25,264 bases of DNA from Isochrysis galbana (GCA_018136815.1 CM030942.1:532597-557860), one strand, 5' to 3'; shown: positions 1 to 10,120, numbered from the stretch's first letter. The notes: generated from the letters alone by a model not told the origin. A program made the numbers and translations.

Positions 1-2251
1 CAGCGCAAAGCTCATCGAAGTGCTTGGGTAGCGCGGCGGCAGGCGAGGCTAGGGTGCCATCGCGAGGCCGGCGAAGCTCTTGGGCTGCCTCCGTGAGGTG
101 CCGAGGTAATACCACCGCAGAGCCGCTCGCTCGCGCACGAAGAGAGGCGAGAGCGTGGAGAGCGGGTGACGGGGTATCATCGCGGGTGCCGACATCGGAG
201 TTGTTTTGAGAGGGATCGAAGGACTGGATCGCGGACGCATTGATCGCTGCCACGCGCATGATGGTGGTGGCAGTGGTATCGAGAGGCAGGCAGTGCTCGG
301 AGGCGGCGACCGGTGGCCGCAGCGACGTAGGACGAATGGAAGAAGACTCGGATATCGACGACGTAGAGACGGGCTCGGAGGACGGGATTGACGAAGAAAC
401 TCGGAGAAGTGGGGTGTCGGACGGCGGCGACGGACGCCGCGGCCGCGAGACCACCGGTGAGAGACATGAAGGACATGGCTCAGGGACTCGGTTGGGCTGG
501 CTCAATGGGCGTAGAAGCTCGGTTTGGGAGGCCGCCGTTCCTCGACGTGCAGAGGAGTTGTGGTCACTCTCCATGGTCACGTCGGAAGAGGAAACAGGCC
601 AGGGATCGACGTCGTTGCATTCTGTCGTCGGCGGGGTCGGCGCCGGCGAAAGAAGGGACGTGGCTGTCGTAGAAGCCGGCTGCGGGGAAGGCTGGGGCCA
701 GGGTGGTGGCTCTGCGGCAGCGGCTGGCGTGGGTAGTGGCCGAAGAGGTTCTGCAATGCGAAGCATTCTTCGGAGGACTTGGCTCGGGCTAGCGGGTGGA
801 TGGACCGCTGAAATTACGGTGGATTCAGACTCGAATTCGGAAGACTCGGCGACTTGAGAGGGGCTAGGAGACGGCTGTGCAAGCTCCTCCATGGCTCTCG
901 GTTGATGGGGTGGCGTGGGAACGCCGGTGGTCGACCGCGGACTCCGCGGTGACGTTAATTTGTACTCGGACTCGGACTCGTCGTTTCTGGCGTGCTGGAC
1001 GCCAATAACAAGGCTAACTTTCGAAATGGGCACGGACGGGGCCGGCCCAAAGGTGAAGCCCCCTGGCGTCGCAACCGTCGATGAGGACGAAGCGGAAGCT
1101 TGTGATGACGATAGGGGCATGGTGGCCAGCACCGGTTGGCTCGGTGCGGCCGTAAACTCGGACTCGGTGACGGGCTTGATTACGCGGGCTCGGGATGCAC
1201 TGCCTTGTGCGATTGGACTCGGACTCGGAACGGAAACGGAAGGGATCGGCTCGGCGGCGTGCAGCCTGCTGGAGTGGCAGGCCGGCTGCGGCGAGACTCG
1301 GAACGGTGGCTCGGACAAGGACACAGTGGCTGTCGTCGAGGGCTTCGGCGTCAGCTTGTGTTTGGACTCGATACGCGGTGGCTCGTGAAACGGGGCTCGG
1401 TTCTGGTTGGGATTCTGGACGTGACCGGAGATTCCAAATGACTCAGACTCGGGGCGCGGAGGACCGAAGGTGAACACTCCCGCGGAAGGAGTGGTCGTCG
1501 GAGGCTCAGTGGGTGGCTGGAGCTCCGTTAATCCTGCGGCCGACCGCGTGGTAGGACTCGGTGACGTTGTAAACTCGGACTCGGACTCGGACTCGGATGG
1601 CTCAGAACGGGGTTTGCTCAAAACAGGCTTGGACTCGGACTCGAAAGAAAGTGGGGAAGTACCGGAGAACTGCGCCTCCATCGTCGTAGCGATGGAGACT
1701 GGTGATACCGGTGATGACTGGACTGGGCTCAGACTCGTAGATGGGCTCGCGGTGGCGTAAGACGAAGAGGGTAATTCTGAACGTGACTTGGACTCGGACT
1801 CGTACTCGGGAGACGTTTTGTGGCTCGGACATGCGAAATTTGATTTGAGAGATTGAAGGTTGGATTGGGCCTGCGGCGGCTGGATTTTCGCAGACCGTGA
1901 GGTCTTGGACTGGTAATGCTTGGGGAGTGGCGGGGGGTAGCGGTTGAGCGGCTTGAGTTGATAGAGAGGCGGTGACGGTTGACTTGGTTTTGAGGACTCG
2001 TGCGTGATATCGAGAATCAGGATGGAATCATCGGCATTGGGAGAAATAGGGGCAATCGGCGAGGGGGCAGGAGAAGGAGGGGGATGGAGGTGGTAGGGCT
2101 TGTCTGGAACTTGGGGAATCTTGGGGTACCGGTTGGAGGCCGTAGAAGTACTCGGCCGTAGCGTAATACGATCTTTTGGTGGGTGGCGTTCAGGCCCACT
2201 ACCCTGGACTGGTAGCGGGGTAACAGCGCGGACGTGGGCCCCGCCGGCGAC
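1..2251 (-). CDS. In-frame continuation of the Gag-like polyprotein after UAG (750 codons, partial)
   Basis: Directly after the TAG at 2252-2254 the same minus-strand frame has no TAA, TAG or TGA down to position 2. I read every codon of this frame. The encoded stretch is Pro/Ser/Thr/Glu-rich. It carries repeated Glu-Ser blocks (from the GACTCG repeats on the plus strand, around 965-979, 1157-1165, 1574-1590, 1631-1642 and 1790-1807) and a repeated peptide, FTFGP, encoded near 1049-1060 and 1460-1477. It has no recognisable enzymatic domain in the window and runs off the left edge. The other five frames are broken into short pieces. Possible readings are the second part of a readthrough polyprotein, an ancestral single ORF with one nonsense mutation, or sequence joined by removing a small intron around the TAG. 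Confidence 0.5.
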
Positions 2252-2254
2252 CTA
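2252..2254 (-). other. Single in-frame amber codon inside a long open frame
   Basis: Plus-strand CTA at 2252-2254 is TAG on the coding strand, preceded by CAG and followed by GTC. It is the only stop in the frame between 5212 and 2. CAG-TAG resembles some readthrough settings on its 5' side, but the 3' side does not match the well-known CAR-YYA context. No pseudoknot was worked out. Confidence 0.6.
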
Positions 2255-5023
2255 CTGGGCCGGACGGAGAACGACCATCGTGCGGAGGCGGCGGTGGACT
2301 TCTGGGTCGTTACCACACTCGCCACTGCCGCCTTCGCAGAGAAAACGAATGTACGGTTGGCAAACGACGGGGTTATGAGCTCCGTCGCCCGTGCCATACT
2401 TCCACAGGTCTGCCTCGGGCGTACCAGATGGGGCCCGGGGACGAAAGGCGCAGTACGCGCAGCCGTTGGCGTCGGTCCACTCCTTGACGTCGCGGTCTAG
2501 GTCGTCGAGACGCGGCGCCGTCATGGTGGCATCGGAGGGACGGCAGCGCGTGAGCGCAGCGCGAAGGGCCGGGTGACCAGCGAAACGAGAAATTTGCCAG
2601 AAGCGGGCTCGAGCTCGAGACCAGCTACCTGGATCCCATTCCGAGAGGCCCGAATCGGCCGGAAGCCCAAGGCCGTTCGGAGGGGGATCACATTGGCGAC
2701 GAGAAGACGTGATTTTGCCGAGAGGACGGTCAAGAAGTGCGTCCGGTAACGGAGACGATGCGGAGTAATTCGTAGGCGGAGGCGGAGCCCGACGATTGTC
2801 AGCGCCAGTCGCCTTGCGGTTCGAGTTGTTGTTTTGCGATTTTAATGCCTCGGTCACCGCCGCTTGGATGGCGGCGACCATCGAAGCCGTAGTGTCCGCG
2901 GGGTTAGAGGCAGCCTTAGCAACCTTGGCGGTCTTGGTGGACTTGGAAGTAGTCGCCGGCGGCGTCACGGCGGCGACCGTGACCGACGTTTGTTGTTGGC
3001 CAGCACGGGACTGTTCGTGCGGGCTCAAGTAGCGTTGGCAGAGGTTGACGCACGAAAGGGCCGAACGAGGAAGCTCGTGGTTCTCGACGCGGAAGCGAGT
3101 CTTTGCAAGATACTCGCCGAACTTGGTCGCGTTATCCACGCCGCGAGCCGCGTCGACCTTGTCGTTCCGAATGATGGACTCGAATCGTTGATTGATATCG
3201 TGCGACATGTTCGGGTGGTCCCAGACTGTCGTGGCATCCACCTTCGCGTCACCCATCTTGCGGACGTACGCCCGCACCAAATTCTTGGATAACTCTAAGA
3301 GATCGGAGCCGGCCTCACGAGCTACGAGCCGGTCCCACTCCATGGAGGCGGAGTCTTTGGCGAAGCCGGGCACGTTGGCCGCGAAAGTGGCGTCGCACTT
3401 GCGGAGAAGCACGTCGCAGGCCAGCGCGGGGTTGAGAGAGAGGACCGGGTCTTCGGCGAGATCGAGGAGGAAGGCGTAAATCCTTTGGTTGCCGGTGGTG
3501 CACAAGTTGGCGGCCGCTAGTAAGGATGTTAAGATTTCGCGGTGGTCGCAGCCGAGCGAGAGGGCGCGCTCGAGCGGCTTGATGAAGGACAGACGAAAAT
3601 CGTTCCAGGAGGTGGCCGCTGTCTGGACGTTGTCCGAGGCCAGGCCCTTGGGGAACTTGATCTCGGAAAGCTCTTTGCCCATTCGGACTTGGTGATGGAG
3701 GGTGCGGTCGAGGAAGAAGCGGCTCCGAGCCCACTTGGTCACGTGCTCCTTCTCGAAAAACACACGGTAGTGCCAAACATTGCCGGCCCGAGAGAGGCCG
3801 CCGTTGAGAATGGCGTGGATGAGCTCGAAATCGTCGGACCTCCTGTAGAGAGAGGCTACCTCGTAGGCGGCATCCTCAAACAGTTGGTCCCACGAGGCTA
3901 GGATGACCTCTCGCTCAGAAACATCACCGGCGAGGCTTGGATCGACGGGATGGCGCCGAGCCGCCGGATTTGGAAGCGAGCGGAGGCCCGCGACGGTGGG
4001 TGGAGGTTGGGGATCAGAAACGGGCTTGGCGGGCGAGACAGGAACAGGCGTATTGGGTTCGGGATCGGAAATCGGATTCGGCGGAACGGAGAACGGCGCG
4101 GCGGGCAAAGATTGAGAAGGGAGCTTGACCGAGGCAGGGGGAGCACCAATGGAGTTGTCTCCTTCTTCCACAAGCGGTGGCGAAGTTTCGACTCGAGACG
4201 AAGTCGTAGTGCCCGCGTGGCCCTGTAGAATGTTGAGTATCGCTTTGAAGGTAGACCCCACCTCTCGCTGAAATTCTTCGTGGCGCTGGGCGGCTTGGAG
4301 GGTAGAGGACTCGAGGCGGTCGACAGCGCCGCGGAGAGCCTCGATCTGGACTTGTTGGTCCATGATTTGGGCGGCGCCGACGGTGGCGGTCGGAGGTGGA
4401 ACGAAGTTACGCTTGGGGTACGAGTACGTCGACGACGGGGGTGGAACAAACTCTTCATATGGTGGGGGCTCGAAAGGAGGGAGGGACCGGACGGAATCCA
4501 CATCATCTTCAGCACCAACCACAGAGGGATTGAGAGAGGAATGAACACTTGGCAAAGGATCAGCAAAAGAAAGGAGAGGAAAGGCCGCCGGTGGAGCAAC
4601 AGACGAGGTTAGAGGACCCATTCCAGCTCCAGTTGACGGGGTGTGAGTAGAGGCCCGCGGAGGCGGCGGAACTTCGACCGTCGGCGCGGAGAGGCGAGAG
4701 CAGGGGGGAACTGGCTCGGAAGGGCTCTCTTTTGAGGAAGGGAGGGGTCCCAAGAGGCTCTCTTCCCCAGGAGACTTCGACCCAAACGGTTCGGGAAGAG
4801 AAGAAGAAGAGACGGGCTCATGACGCGGGGACAATGAAGATTCCTCAAGGGAAGAACTCGACGTGACGACCGGAGCCGAAGGCGCGAGCGAAGATTTTGT
4901 GCTTGTCAGAGCAAGGCTCATCTCACTCTTGGTGATGGCCTGCGAGGGCGCGCCGGCAGCTAGCGCGGAGTGCGGTTCTTGCGGGGAGCTCATGGAGCTT
5001 TCCTCGGGGGTGACTACGGGCAT
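2252..5023 (-). CDS. Gag-like retroelement polyprotein, part before the amber codon (923 aa)
   Basis: Probable structural (Gag-like) protein of a retroelement; this is an inference from architecture, since no catalytic domain is visible. Residues 1-215 are Ser/Pro/Glu-rich and probably disordered. Residues 219-270 (around M221, with repeated Q/E/L/R heptad-like spacing) look like a coiled coil. Residues about 375-700 form a helical, Trp/Leu-rich globular stretch resembling a capsid region. A Ser/Thr/Lys/Ala linker follows. The C-terminus has ordered Cys/His residues: C855-x2-C858, H883-x4-C888, C896, C903 and H910, a possible zinc-binding knuckle. The ATG at 5021-5023 is the only Met in the frame back to a stop at 5213-5215, so the start is well defined unless there is a spliced leader exon. 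The frame ends in TAG and then stays open (next entry). It could also be a domesticated host gene; I do not recognise a named family. Confidence 0.6.
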   Translation of the reverse strand: MPVVTPEESSMSSPQEPHSALAAGAPSQAITKSEMSLALTSTKSSLAPSAPVVTSSSSLEESSLSPRHEPVSSSSLPEPFGSKSPGEESLLGPLPSSKESPSEPVPPCSRLSAPTVEVPPPPRASTHTPSTGAGMGPLTSSVAPPAAFPLLSFADPLPSVHSSLNPSVVGAEDDVDSVRSLPPFEPPPYEEFVPPPSSTYSYPKRNFVPPPTATVGAAQIMDQQVQIEALRGAVDRLESSTLQAAQRHEEFQREVGSTFKAILNILQGHAGTTTSSRVETSPPLVEEGDNSIGAPPASVKLPSQSLPAAPFSVPPNPISDPEPNTPVPVSPAKPVSDPQPPPTVAGLRSLPNPAARRHPVDPSLAGDVSEREVILASWDQLFEDAAYEVASLYRRSDDFELIHAILNGGLSRAGNVWHYRVFFEKEHVTKWARSRFFLDRTLHHQVRMGKELSEIKFPKGLASDNVQTAATSWNDFRLSFIKPLERALSLGCDHREILTSLLAAANLCTTGNQRIYAFLLDLAEDPVLSLNPALACDVLLRKCDATFAANVPGFAKDSASMEWDRLVAREAGSDLLELSKNLVRAYVRKMGDAKVDATTVWDHPNMSHDINQRFESIIRNDKVDAARGVDNATKFGEYLAKTRFRVENHELPRSALSCVNLCQRYLSPHEQSRAGQQQTSVTVAAVTPPATTSKSTKTAKVAKAASNPADTTASMVAAIQAAVTEALKSQNNNSNRKATGADNRRAPPPPTNYSASSPLPDALLDRPLGKITSSRRQCDPPPNGLGLPADSGLSEWDPGSWSRARARFWQISRFAGHPALRAALTRCRPSDATMTAPRLDDLDRDVKEWTDANGCAYCAFRPRAPSGTPEADLWKYGTGDGAHNPVVCQPYIRFLCEGGSGECGNDPEVHRRLRTMVVLRPAQ

Positions 5024-5227
5024 GGTGATCGACGCACGACGCTCGACGCACGGAGGGCGTGGAAGTGTGGAAGGAGGCTTGTGGGAGGTGGTGGCAGGCG
5101 ACTGGGGGTGGCTCAGGCGCGTGCTTGGCTTGTATTGACTCGTTGACTCGGGGTATAGACTCGGGAACTCGGGGGGACTCGCTTGGGAACACGGTGGGAC
5201 TCGACGAAGTTCCTACAAAATCACTCA

Positions 5228-5411
5228 CAAGAAACCCAAACCCCAACGACCTTGGGCTCAGAAAACTAACGTAAACACTCCGGAATCATACGATAAACAA
5301 ACCCTCCCCGCGCGGCGAAGGCTGAGGTCGCGATCGCTCGTCATGCGCGAAGATATACGGAAAGAGAGCGCATAACTACGCCACCGAAGGGTTCGAACTA
5401 TCGTTAAAGTG
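5228..5411 (-). repeat. Dispersed repeat, copy A (upstream flank of the Gag-like ORF)
   Basis: This stretch shares ordered blocks with 21215-21383 on the same strand. The blocks are TTGGGCTCAGAAAACT at 5252-5267 and 21236-21251, CCGCGCGGCGAA at 5309-5320 and 21292-21303, GAGGTCGCGATCGCT at 5324-5338 and 21305-21319, and a terminal block GGGTTCG-ACTA-CGTTAAAGTG (5389-5411 and 21361-21383). It lies about 200 bases upstream of the Gag-like start on that gene's strand, where an LTR or 5' leader would be. No TG...CA ends or primer-binding site were identified, so LTR identity is a guess. Confidence 0.6.
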
Positions 5412-5777
5412 GAACTCGTCCGCTGAAGCCAACGCGGAGGGTCGAGGAGAGATCCAAACTCGCGCGGGGGGAGAAGGCGATGTGCGGAGAGACCTTCTAG
5501 ACAAGCGACGAGCAAGGGGCGACGAAACAAGACGCGAGACGCGAGGCGCGTGCCATTCGTTCTTCCTTTCTTTCATCGAAACCGCGACGAAACTAACATT
5601 AAACGTCGGTGCCCCCTCCGCGAGGATCGCGAAGAAGAACGGACGAGATGGAGGCAATCATCGAAGGAACCGCGAGAGGAATCGAAGCGAGGGGGGGAAC
5701 AACGACGGCCGGAGGAAACGAACCGCGCGCGGGGGAGAAGAGAACCACGCGCTGGGGGGGGAATGATATAACGGCCG
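5412..5777. other. No gene recognised, GC-rich spacer
   Basis: Short overlapping open frames on both strands are Arg/Glu/Ser-rich and look like composition effects. I see no domain, RNA gene or clear repeat here, apart from a short ACTAACATTAAA stretch near 5590 that resembles the end of repeat A. Confidence 0.4.
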
Positions 5778-5990
5778 AAGGCGACGGATGGCACGCCGAG
5801 GGAAAGAACCTGCCGCGGGGGGGGGCGAGGGACCGAGGGCACGGCGGGGCAGCGTGGGAGGGCGCGAGGCCGATCTCGGAGCGAGATCGCGTCCTTTCCC
5901 TCGCAGAGCGCGGAGAGACCCCCCACGAGATATCTTGGGACCGGAGAATGTTTTGGACGAATCTTCTTGCCGTCGGCCGAGGAGAGGCGG

Positions 5991-6034
<44 letters not shown>

Positions 6035-6300
6035 TCGCAGAGCGACTGCAGAACGAGAAGTCGAAGTCATGCCGGTTTATTACCTTAAACGAGCCAACAA
6101 TTATAGTAACAGCAAAAACAAAATTCGAATCGCAAATTTCGAGACCAAAACCTGCAAACCTGGACTTGAGACCATGGGGAATCCGAATCTGTGTGTCTTG
6201 TGCGTCAGTGGCAACACGGGGAACTGTTCAATTGTAATTGTGAGCGCGTACCTTACACGAATATTCATGCCTACAGCCTTCAGGTGGGCAGGAATACAAC
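5778..6300. repeat. Tandem duplication, unit 1 (523 bp)
   Basis: Begins AAGGCGACGGATGGCACG and ends GGAATACAAC. It is almost identical to 6301-6811. It holds a G-rich first half, a pure GA tract (5994-6032) and an AT-richer second half with no convincing coding frame. Differences from unit 2 are scattered substitutions, the GA tract length and a short TATAGT expansion in unit 2. Confidence 0.9.
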
Positions 6301-6811
6301 AAGGCGACGGACGGCACGCCGAGGGAAAGAACCTGCCGCGGGGGGGGGCGAGGGACCGAGGGCACGGCGGGGCAGCGTGGGAGGGCGCGAGGCCGATCTC
6401 GGAGCGAGATCGCGTCCTTTCCCTCGCGGAGCGCGGAGAGACCCCCCACGAGATATCTTGGGACCGGAGAATGTTTTGGACGAATCTTCTTGCCGTCGGC
6501 CGAGGAGAGGCGGACGGAGAGAGAGAGAGAGAGAGAGTCTCGCAGAGCGACTGCAGAACGAGAAGTCGAAGTCATGCCGGTTTATTACCTTAAACGAGCC
6601 AACAATTATAGTTATAGTAACAGCAAAAACAAAATTCGAATCGCAAATTTCGAGACCAAAACCTGCAAACCTGGACTTGAGACCATGGGGAATCCGAATC
6701 TGTGTGTCTTGTGCGTCAGTGGCAACACGGGGAACTGTTCAATTGTAATTGTGAGCGCGTATCTTACACGAATATTCATGCCTACAGCCTTCAGATGGGC
6801 AAGAATACAAC
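6301..6811. repeat. Tandem duplication, unit 2 (511 bp)
   Basis: Direct, head-to-tail copy of 5778-6300. The GA tract is shorter (about 6516-6538), which explains most of the length difference, and an extra TTATAG step is present near 6609-6614. The sequence after 6811 does not continue the unit, so there are exactly two copies. Confidence 0.9.
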
Positions 6812-7225
6812 ACGGGTATTTTTCGAAAATTTTGCCGGAAGACCCCCGGTTTTTTGTTGCAGTTCTCCCTTACCAGAACCTATAGGGAGCATATTTAGGT
6901 CCTCGTTTGCCGATTAACGATGGCGCCCTCCGCACCCCCCTAGTGAGTGACCGGGCTAGATCTTTGTGTTATGTGTTATCGAGGTGGGACGGCAAAAGGC
7001 AAAAGGCCCAAGCGTTAGACATGCAGCAAATAACTAACCTAGGGCCACGCCGTTCTCCAGATACCCCGATAAAGTCGCATACACGGAAACGCGAAGCAAA
7101 GCAAAGGGCGACTAGCAACGGACGGAGCGGGTCATGCGAGCGGGGGGGACAAAAAAAAAAGCCCGGGGGGAGCAAGAAAAAAAAGGCGTGCGAGGGGAGG
7201 GATAATGTCCTTTAGAGTAATAGAG
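6812..7225. other. No gene recognised; homopolymer-rich spacer
   Basis: Contains runs of A and G (7140-7190) and a 10-bp palindrome TAGAGCTCTA (about 7222-7231) at the right end. The short open frames are Lys/Arg-rich and lack any family signature. Confidence 0.4.
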
Positions 7226-7297
7226 CTCTATGGAAATAGCAGAGAGAGGACGAGAGGGAGATAGGGAAGAGAAGAGGAGGACAACAAGGGAAAAGAG

Positions 7298-7336
<39 letters not shown>

Positions 7337-7456
7337 CGAGAGAGAAGGAAGTAGTACGCGAGACGAGAGACAGGAGAAGAAAGTGACAGGGAGAGAAGAG
7401 AGAGAGAGGGTGAAGAGAGAGAAGAGAGAAAGAAGAGAGCAGCAGAGAGAGAGAAT
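7226..7456. repeat. GA-rich microsatellite region upstream of the glycosyltransferase gene
   Basis: Almost entirely purine on the plus strand, with an uninterrupted GA run at about 7301-7334. It ends about 115 bases before the start codon at 7571, so it may be transcribed leader or promoter. Translated, it gives only Arg/Glu repeats. Confidence 0.85.
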
Positions 7457-7570
7457 GGTTTCCCTCGCCGGGCCCGTGTTCGGCGAGAGGGGCGAGGCGG
7501 GGCTCTCTCCTCTCGTCCGGCTGACCCACCTCCCCTATCTCAGCCCCCCCCCGCATAGCATGGACTGCCG

Positions 7571-9691
7571 ATGCTGGGCGGAGAGTCTCGTCGCCCTCGG
7601 TACGCCCCTCACGCCTCTGTTTCTCGGCTGCTTTGGCTGCTGAAGCTCCTCGGAGGCCTCTGGCTTCTCTCGACACTCTTTCTGCTATATCATTCTACCC
7701 TCGGATGGAGGCAGAGAGAGGGAGGGCAGAGGGAGGGAGAGATGCGTGCCGAGATTACCAGGCTGAGGCAGCAGCTCACTGTGATGGCGCGACACCGAGA
7801 CGACTCACGCGAGATGGAGACGACCGAGGGAGAGCGCAGGAGAGGGAGAGAGGCTGAGACGGAGCGCCGGCGCGGCCGCCACCCAGACTTCCGGCTAGCG
7901 ATGCTCATCCCGTGGCTTGGCCCCGCGTTTCCGCGCTGGTTCCCGCTCTTCATAGCCTCGTGCACTGGCAGCGACTACCTCGTCGACTGGCTCATCTTCC
8001 ACGAAGACGCGGCGATAGATGTGCCGCCTGAGAGCGTGCCCGCCAACGTCCACTTTCACTCTCTCGGGAAGCACGGCATGGGCGCACTCTTCGGTGTGCA
8101 GCTGGCGCGCCTTACAGGTGCCGAGAATCTGACGCATATGCACGTGCGCCTGCTACAACACGCCTTTGCCACGTGGCCGTACTCAATCACCGAGTACAAG
8201 CCGACCTATGGTGACGTCTTCGCGGGTGCGCGCCCGCAGCCGAGCGCTAGCGGCGTTGTACGGAGGCTCACATCGCATCCCGGCGGCCACGCGCTGCCGT
8301 GCGCCCAAGCGCTTCCTCACACGGCGGCACACCTCATGCCCTTCGCTGCGCGCCACCCTACGCAGGCTATCTCGATGGATACACGCACTGGTCGTACACT
8401 GACCTGGACCTCGTGGCCGGCGACCTATCCGCTTTCTTCTCACGTGAAGAGCTCACCGACTTCGATGTGATCACGTTTACTTACGGAGACGTCGTCACGC
8501 ACGGCCGCCTCTACTTGCGGGGACAATTCGCCATGCACCGCATCTCCAGCGCCACCTCGCGCCTCTGGCTCGAGTGCGACTTCCTTGGCCCGCCCTCACT
8601 CGAGGGGGGTGGGCTGTTCCATGAGCTGCAGCTAAAGGCGGTGCTTTATGAGCGGGCCAACAAGAGGGGTGAGCCCTTTCGTCCGCACTTCAATTCAGCG
8701 GAGGGCTGCTACTCTTACGTAGTTACCTCGAATGCCGCACTGCGAGTCAAGTATGCCAACAAGGTGAGCTTCGCATACTGGCGGCATCACCTCGTCGACA
8801 GTGGTTAAAACTGCACCGTCGGCCGGTGCACGATGAATGGCTTGCGCTGGGAGCGCAACGCTGCAAGCTGGCTCGGCGAGTCCCTCTCCCCCCCTCAACC
8901 CCCACCGCGCACGCATGCAGATGATTGCCGACTTCACCTCTGCGCCGGAGGTGTATTTGTTGCTGCCGGGCAAGTCGAAAAGTCCGTTCGACGAGGTGGG
9001 CAGCGGAGGGGGCGCTCCCCGCGGCGCACTGCGCATGTGTGCAGGACGCGAGGGCGATGGCACCGCGGGTGGCATGGTTGGACGGCGGCGTGATAGCTCC
9101 CCTCCGCCGCCACCCGCTGAAGTGGAGACGCCGTGCGATCCGTTTGCCGAGGCCCCCACGCGGGTGGACGAGAGCCTCCGCGGCAATCAGCGAGCAGTCG
9201 GAGAGCTCATCCCCATCGATTTGCACTCGAATTGCTCCGAGTGGGTGGAGCGCAGGTATCGCGTCTGTGCGGACGTAACAGGAGCGTGGGCCCACGAGAA
9301 GGACGCGGCCGGCGCGACAGACGGCTGGAACTTTTTTTTCCTCCATGGCAAGTGGTTCAGGCAACGCTTTACCGCCTCGCACGCACCGGGAGTCGTTGAG
9401 GGTGCGCTCTTCCACTTCCAGGTGTGGAAGCGAGCTTACAAGAAGCAGGAGGCGCCCGTCCCGATTCCGCGAGTGGGCGAGGGTGGTGCCTTTGTTTTTT
9501 CCAAGGAAGGCTTCCGGCGCGCCCACCCGTCCGGCGTGGGTGTTGCACTGGCCGGTGGCTTGGGCGGATGGGGACACGAGCTAGAGGTTCCTCTCGACCC
9601 GCTCACAGGCCTTCTTGGCAGCCCAAGGCGAGATGCCTTCGCGGATGCGCTAGCTGACTTGGACACGTCCTTGGCAAGTGAGCAATGGTGA
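7571..9691 (+). CDS. Type II membrane glycosyltransferase, DUF6625-type, three exons
   Basis: Proposed join of 7571-8225, 8366-8763 and 8921-9691, giving 607 aa. The cytosolic tail is short. Residues about 20-40 form a Leu/Trp-rich signal anchor, and residues about 50-100 are charged and coiled-coil-like. The catalytic region starts near residue 104 (motif IPWLGPAFPRWFPLF). Exon 1 ends just after the KPTYGDVF motif. Exon 2 supplies HWSYTDLDLVAGDL, with a D231-x-D233 pair as expected for a nucleotide-sugar/metal site. Exon 3 ends with GALFHFQVWKRAYK, typical of the C-terminal end of these proteins. Between them is a Pro/Gly-rich insert of about 100 residues. It is probably a Golgi enzyme; donor and acceptor cannot be told. 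ATG 7571 is the first in frame after a stop at 7556-7558. An out-of-frame ATG lies just upstream at 7560. Confidence 0.75.
8226..8365 (+). other. Intron 1 of the glycosyltransferase gene (140 nt)
   Basis: Donor G|GTGCGC and acceptor CTACGCAG|GC. Removing it (phase 1) joins VFA-G to YLDGYTHW and moves the frame so that the conserved WSYTDLD motif follows at the expected distance. Without splicing, the exon 1 frame runs into unrelated sequence. Confidence 0.75.
8764..8920 (+). other. Intron 2 of the glycosyltransferase gene (157 nt)
   Basis: Donor AACAAG|GTGAGC is close to consensus. The acceptor GCATGCAG|AT follows a pyrimidine-rich stretch (8881-8905). Phase 0. Unspliced, the frame stops at 8808, before the C-terminal HFQVWK motif. 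Spliced, it continues to 9691. Confidence 0.65.
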
Positions 9692-9764
9692 CCGTGCCAT
9701 GTGGCGATGTTGTCGCTGGGAATGCGCACCGTGCCATGCGGCGATGTTGCTGTTGGGAATGCGC
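9691..9764. repeat. Two tandem 37-bp units after the glycosyltransferase stop codon
   Basis: ACCGTGCCATGYGGCGATGT starts at 9691 and again at 9728, with the remainder of the unit also conserved. The repeat begins at the last base of the TGA stop, so it lies in the probable 3' UTR. Confidence 0.85.
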
Positions 9765-9936
9765 TCCATCGCGAGGTGCGCACGTACGTACACTGTACCG
9801 CCGCTGAGAGCGCAGAAGCTGTATTGTATATTGTGAAAGGGTTGAGACATACTTTATCACATGTCGTATGGAGTAGAGCAAGAGGTTGAAAATCGCGCAT
9901 TGCGCACTGCGCACGATGGTTCGTGTTCACGATTAA

Positions 9937-9998
9937 ACTAAGTTTATAATAGTACTTAGTTCACCATGGGAGATGGGAGGCGCCTCGTGCACTCCCAT
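9937..9998. other. Two adjacent inverted repeats between genes
   Basis: AACTAAG pairs with CTTAGTT (about 9937-9962). Just after it, GATGGGAG pairs with CTCCCATC (about 9970-9998). They lie between the glycosyltransferase gene and the first MERA element copy and may mark an element edge or a 3' end. No function is assigned. Confidence 0.5.
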
Positions 9999-10069
9999 CC
10001 GGGCTCCAACTCTACTCGGGGGGGGGGGCATCAGACACGCTCTCAGGCTCTACCCTTGGGGACGAGCTG

Positions 10070-10120
10070 AGGACTCATTGTTATAGACGGTCCTCAAAAA
10101 CTATTGTTATAGTTTTAGCG
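10070..10120 (+). promoter_or_regulatory. Leader of MERA element copy 1 with inverted repeats
   Basis: GAGGAC near 10070 pairs with GTCCTC near 10091. Then AACTATTGTTATAGTTTTAGCG leads straight into ATGGAGCGCGCG. This is a decayed version of the leader seen before copies 2 and 3, where the same position carries CTATCGTTAWAACGATAG. The matching leader and first codons show that the three copies share a 5' end. Confidence 0.55.

Noticed and set aside
240-1388. Plus-strand open frames with Asp-Ser repeats (240-857, 915-1388)
   Set aside because: They are opposite-strand shadows of the continuously open minus frame; the GACTCG repeat reads as Asp-Ser on one strand and Glu-Ser on the other.
5380-5411. 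tRNA or SINE signal, from a B-box-like GGTTCGAAC in repeat A
   Set aside because: No matching A box or cloverleaf could be drawn, and copy B changes the box to GGTTCGGAC.
5228-5411. Definite LTR with primer-binding site
   Set aside because: No TG...CA termini, target duplication or tRNA-complementary site could be identified, so only 'dispersed repeat' is claimed.
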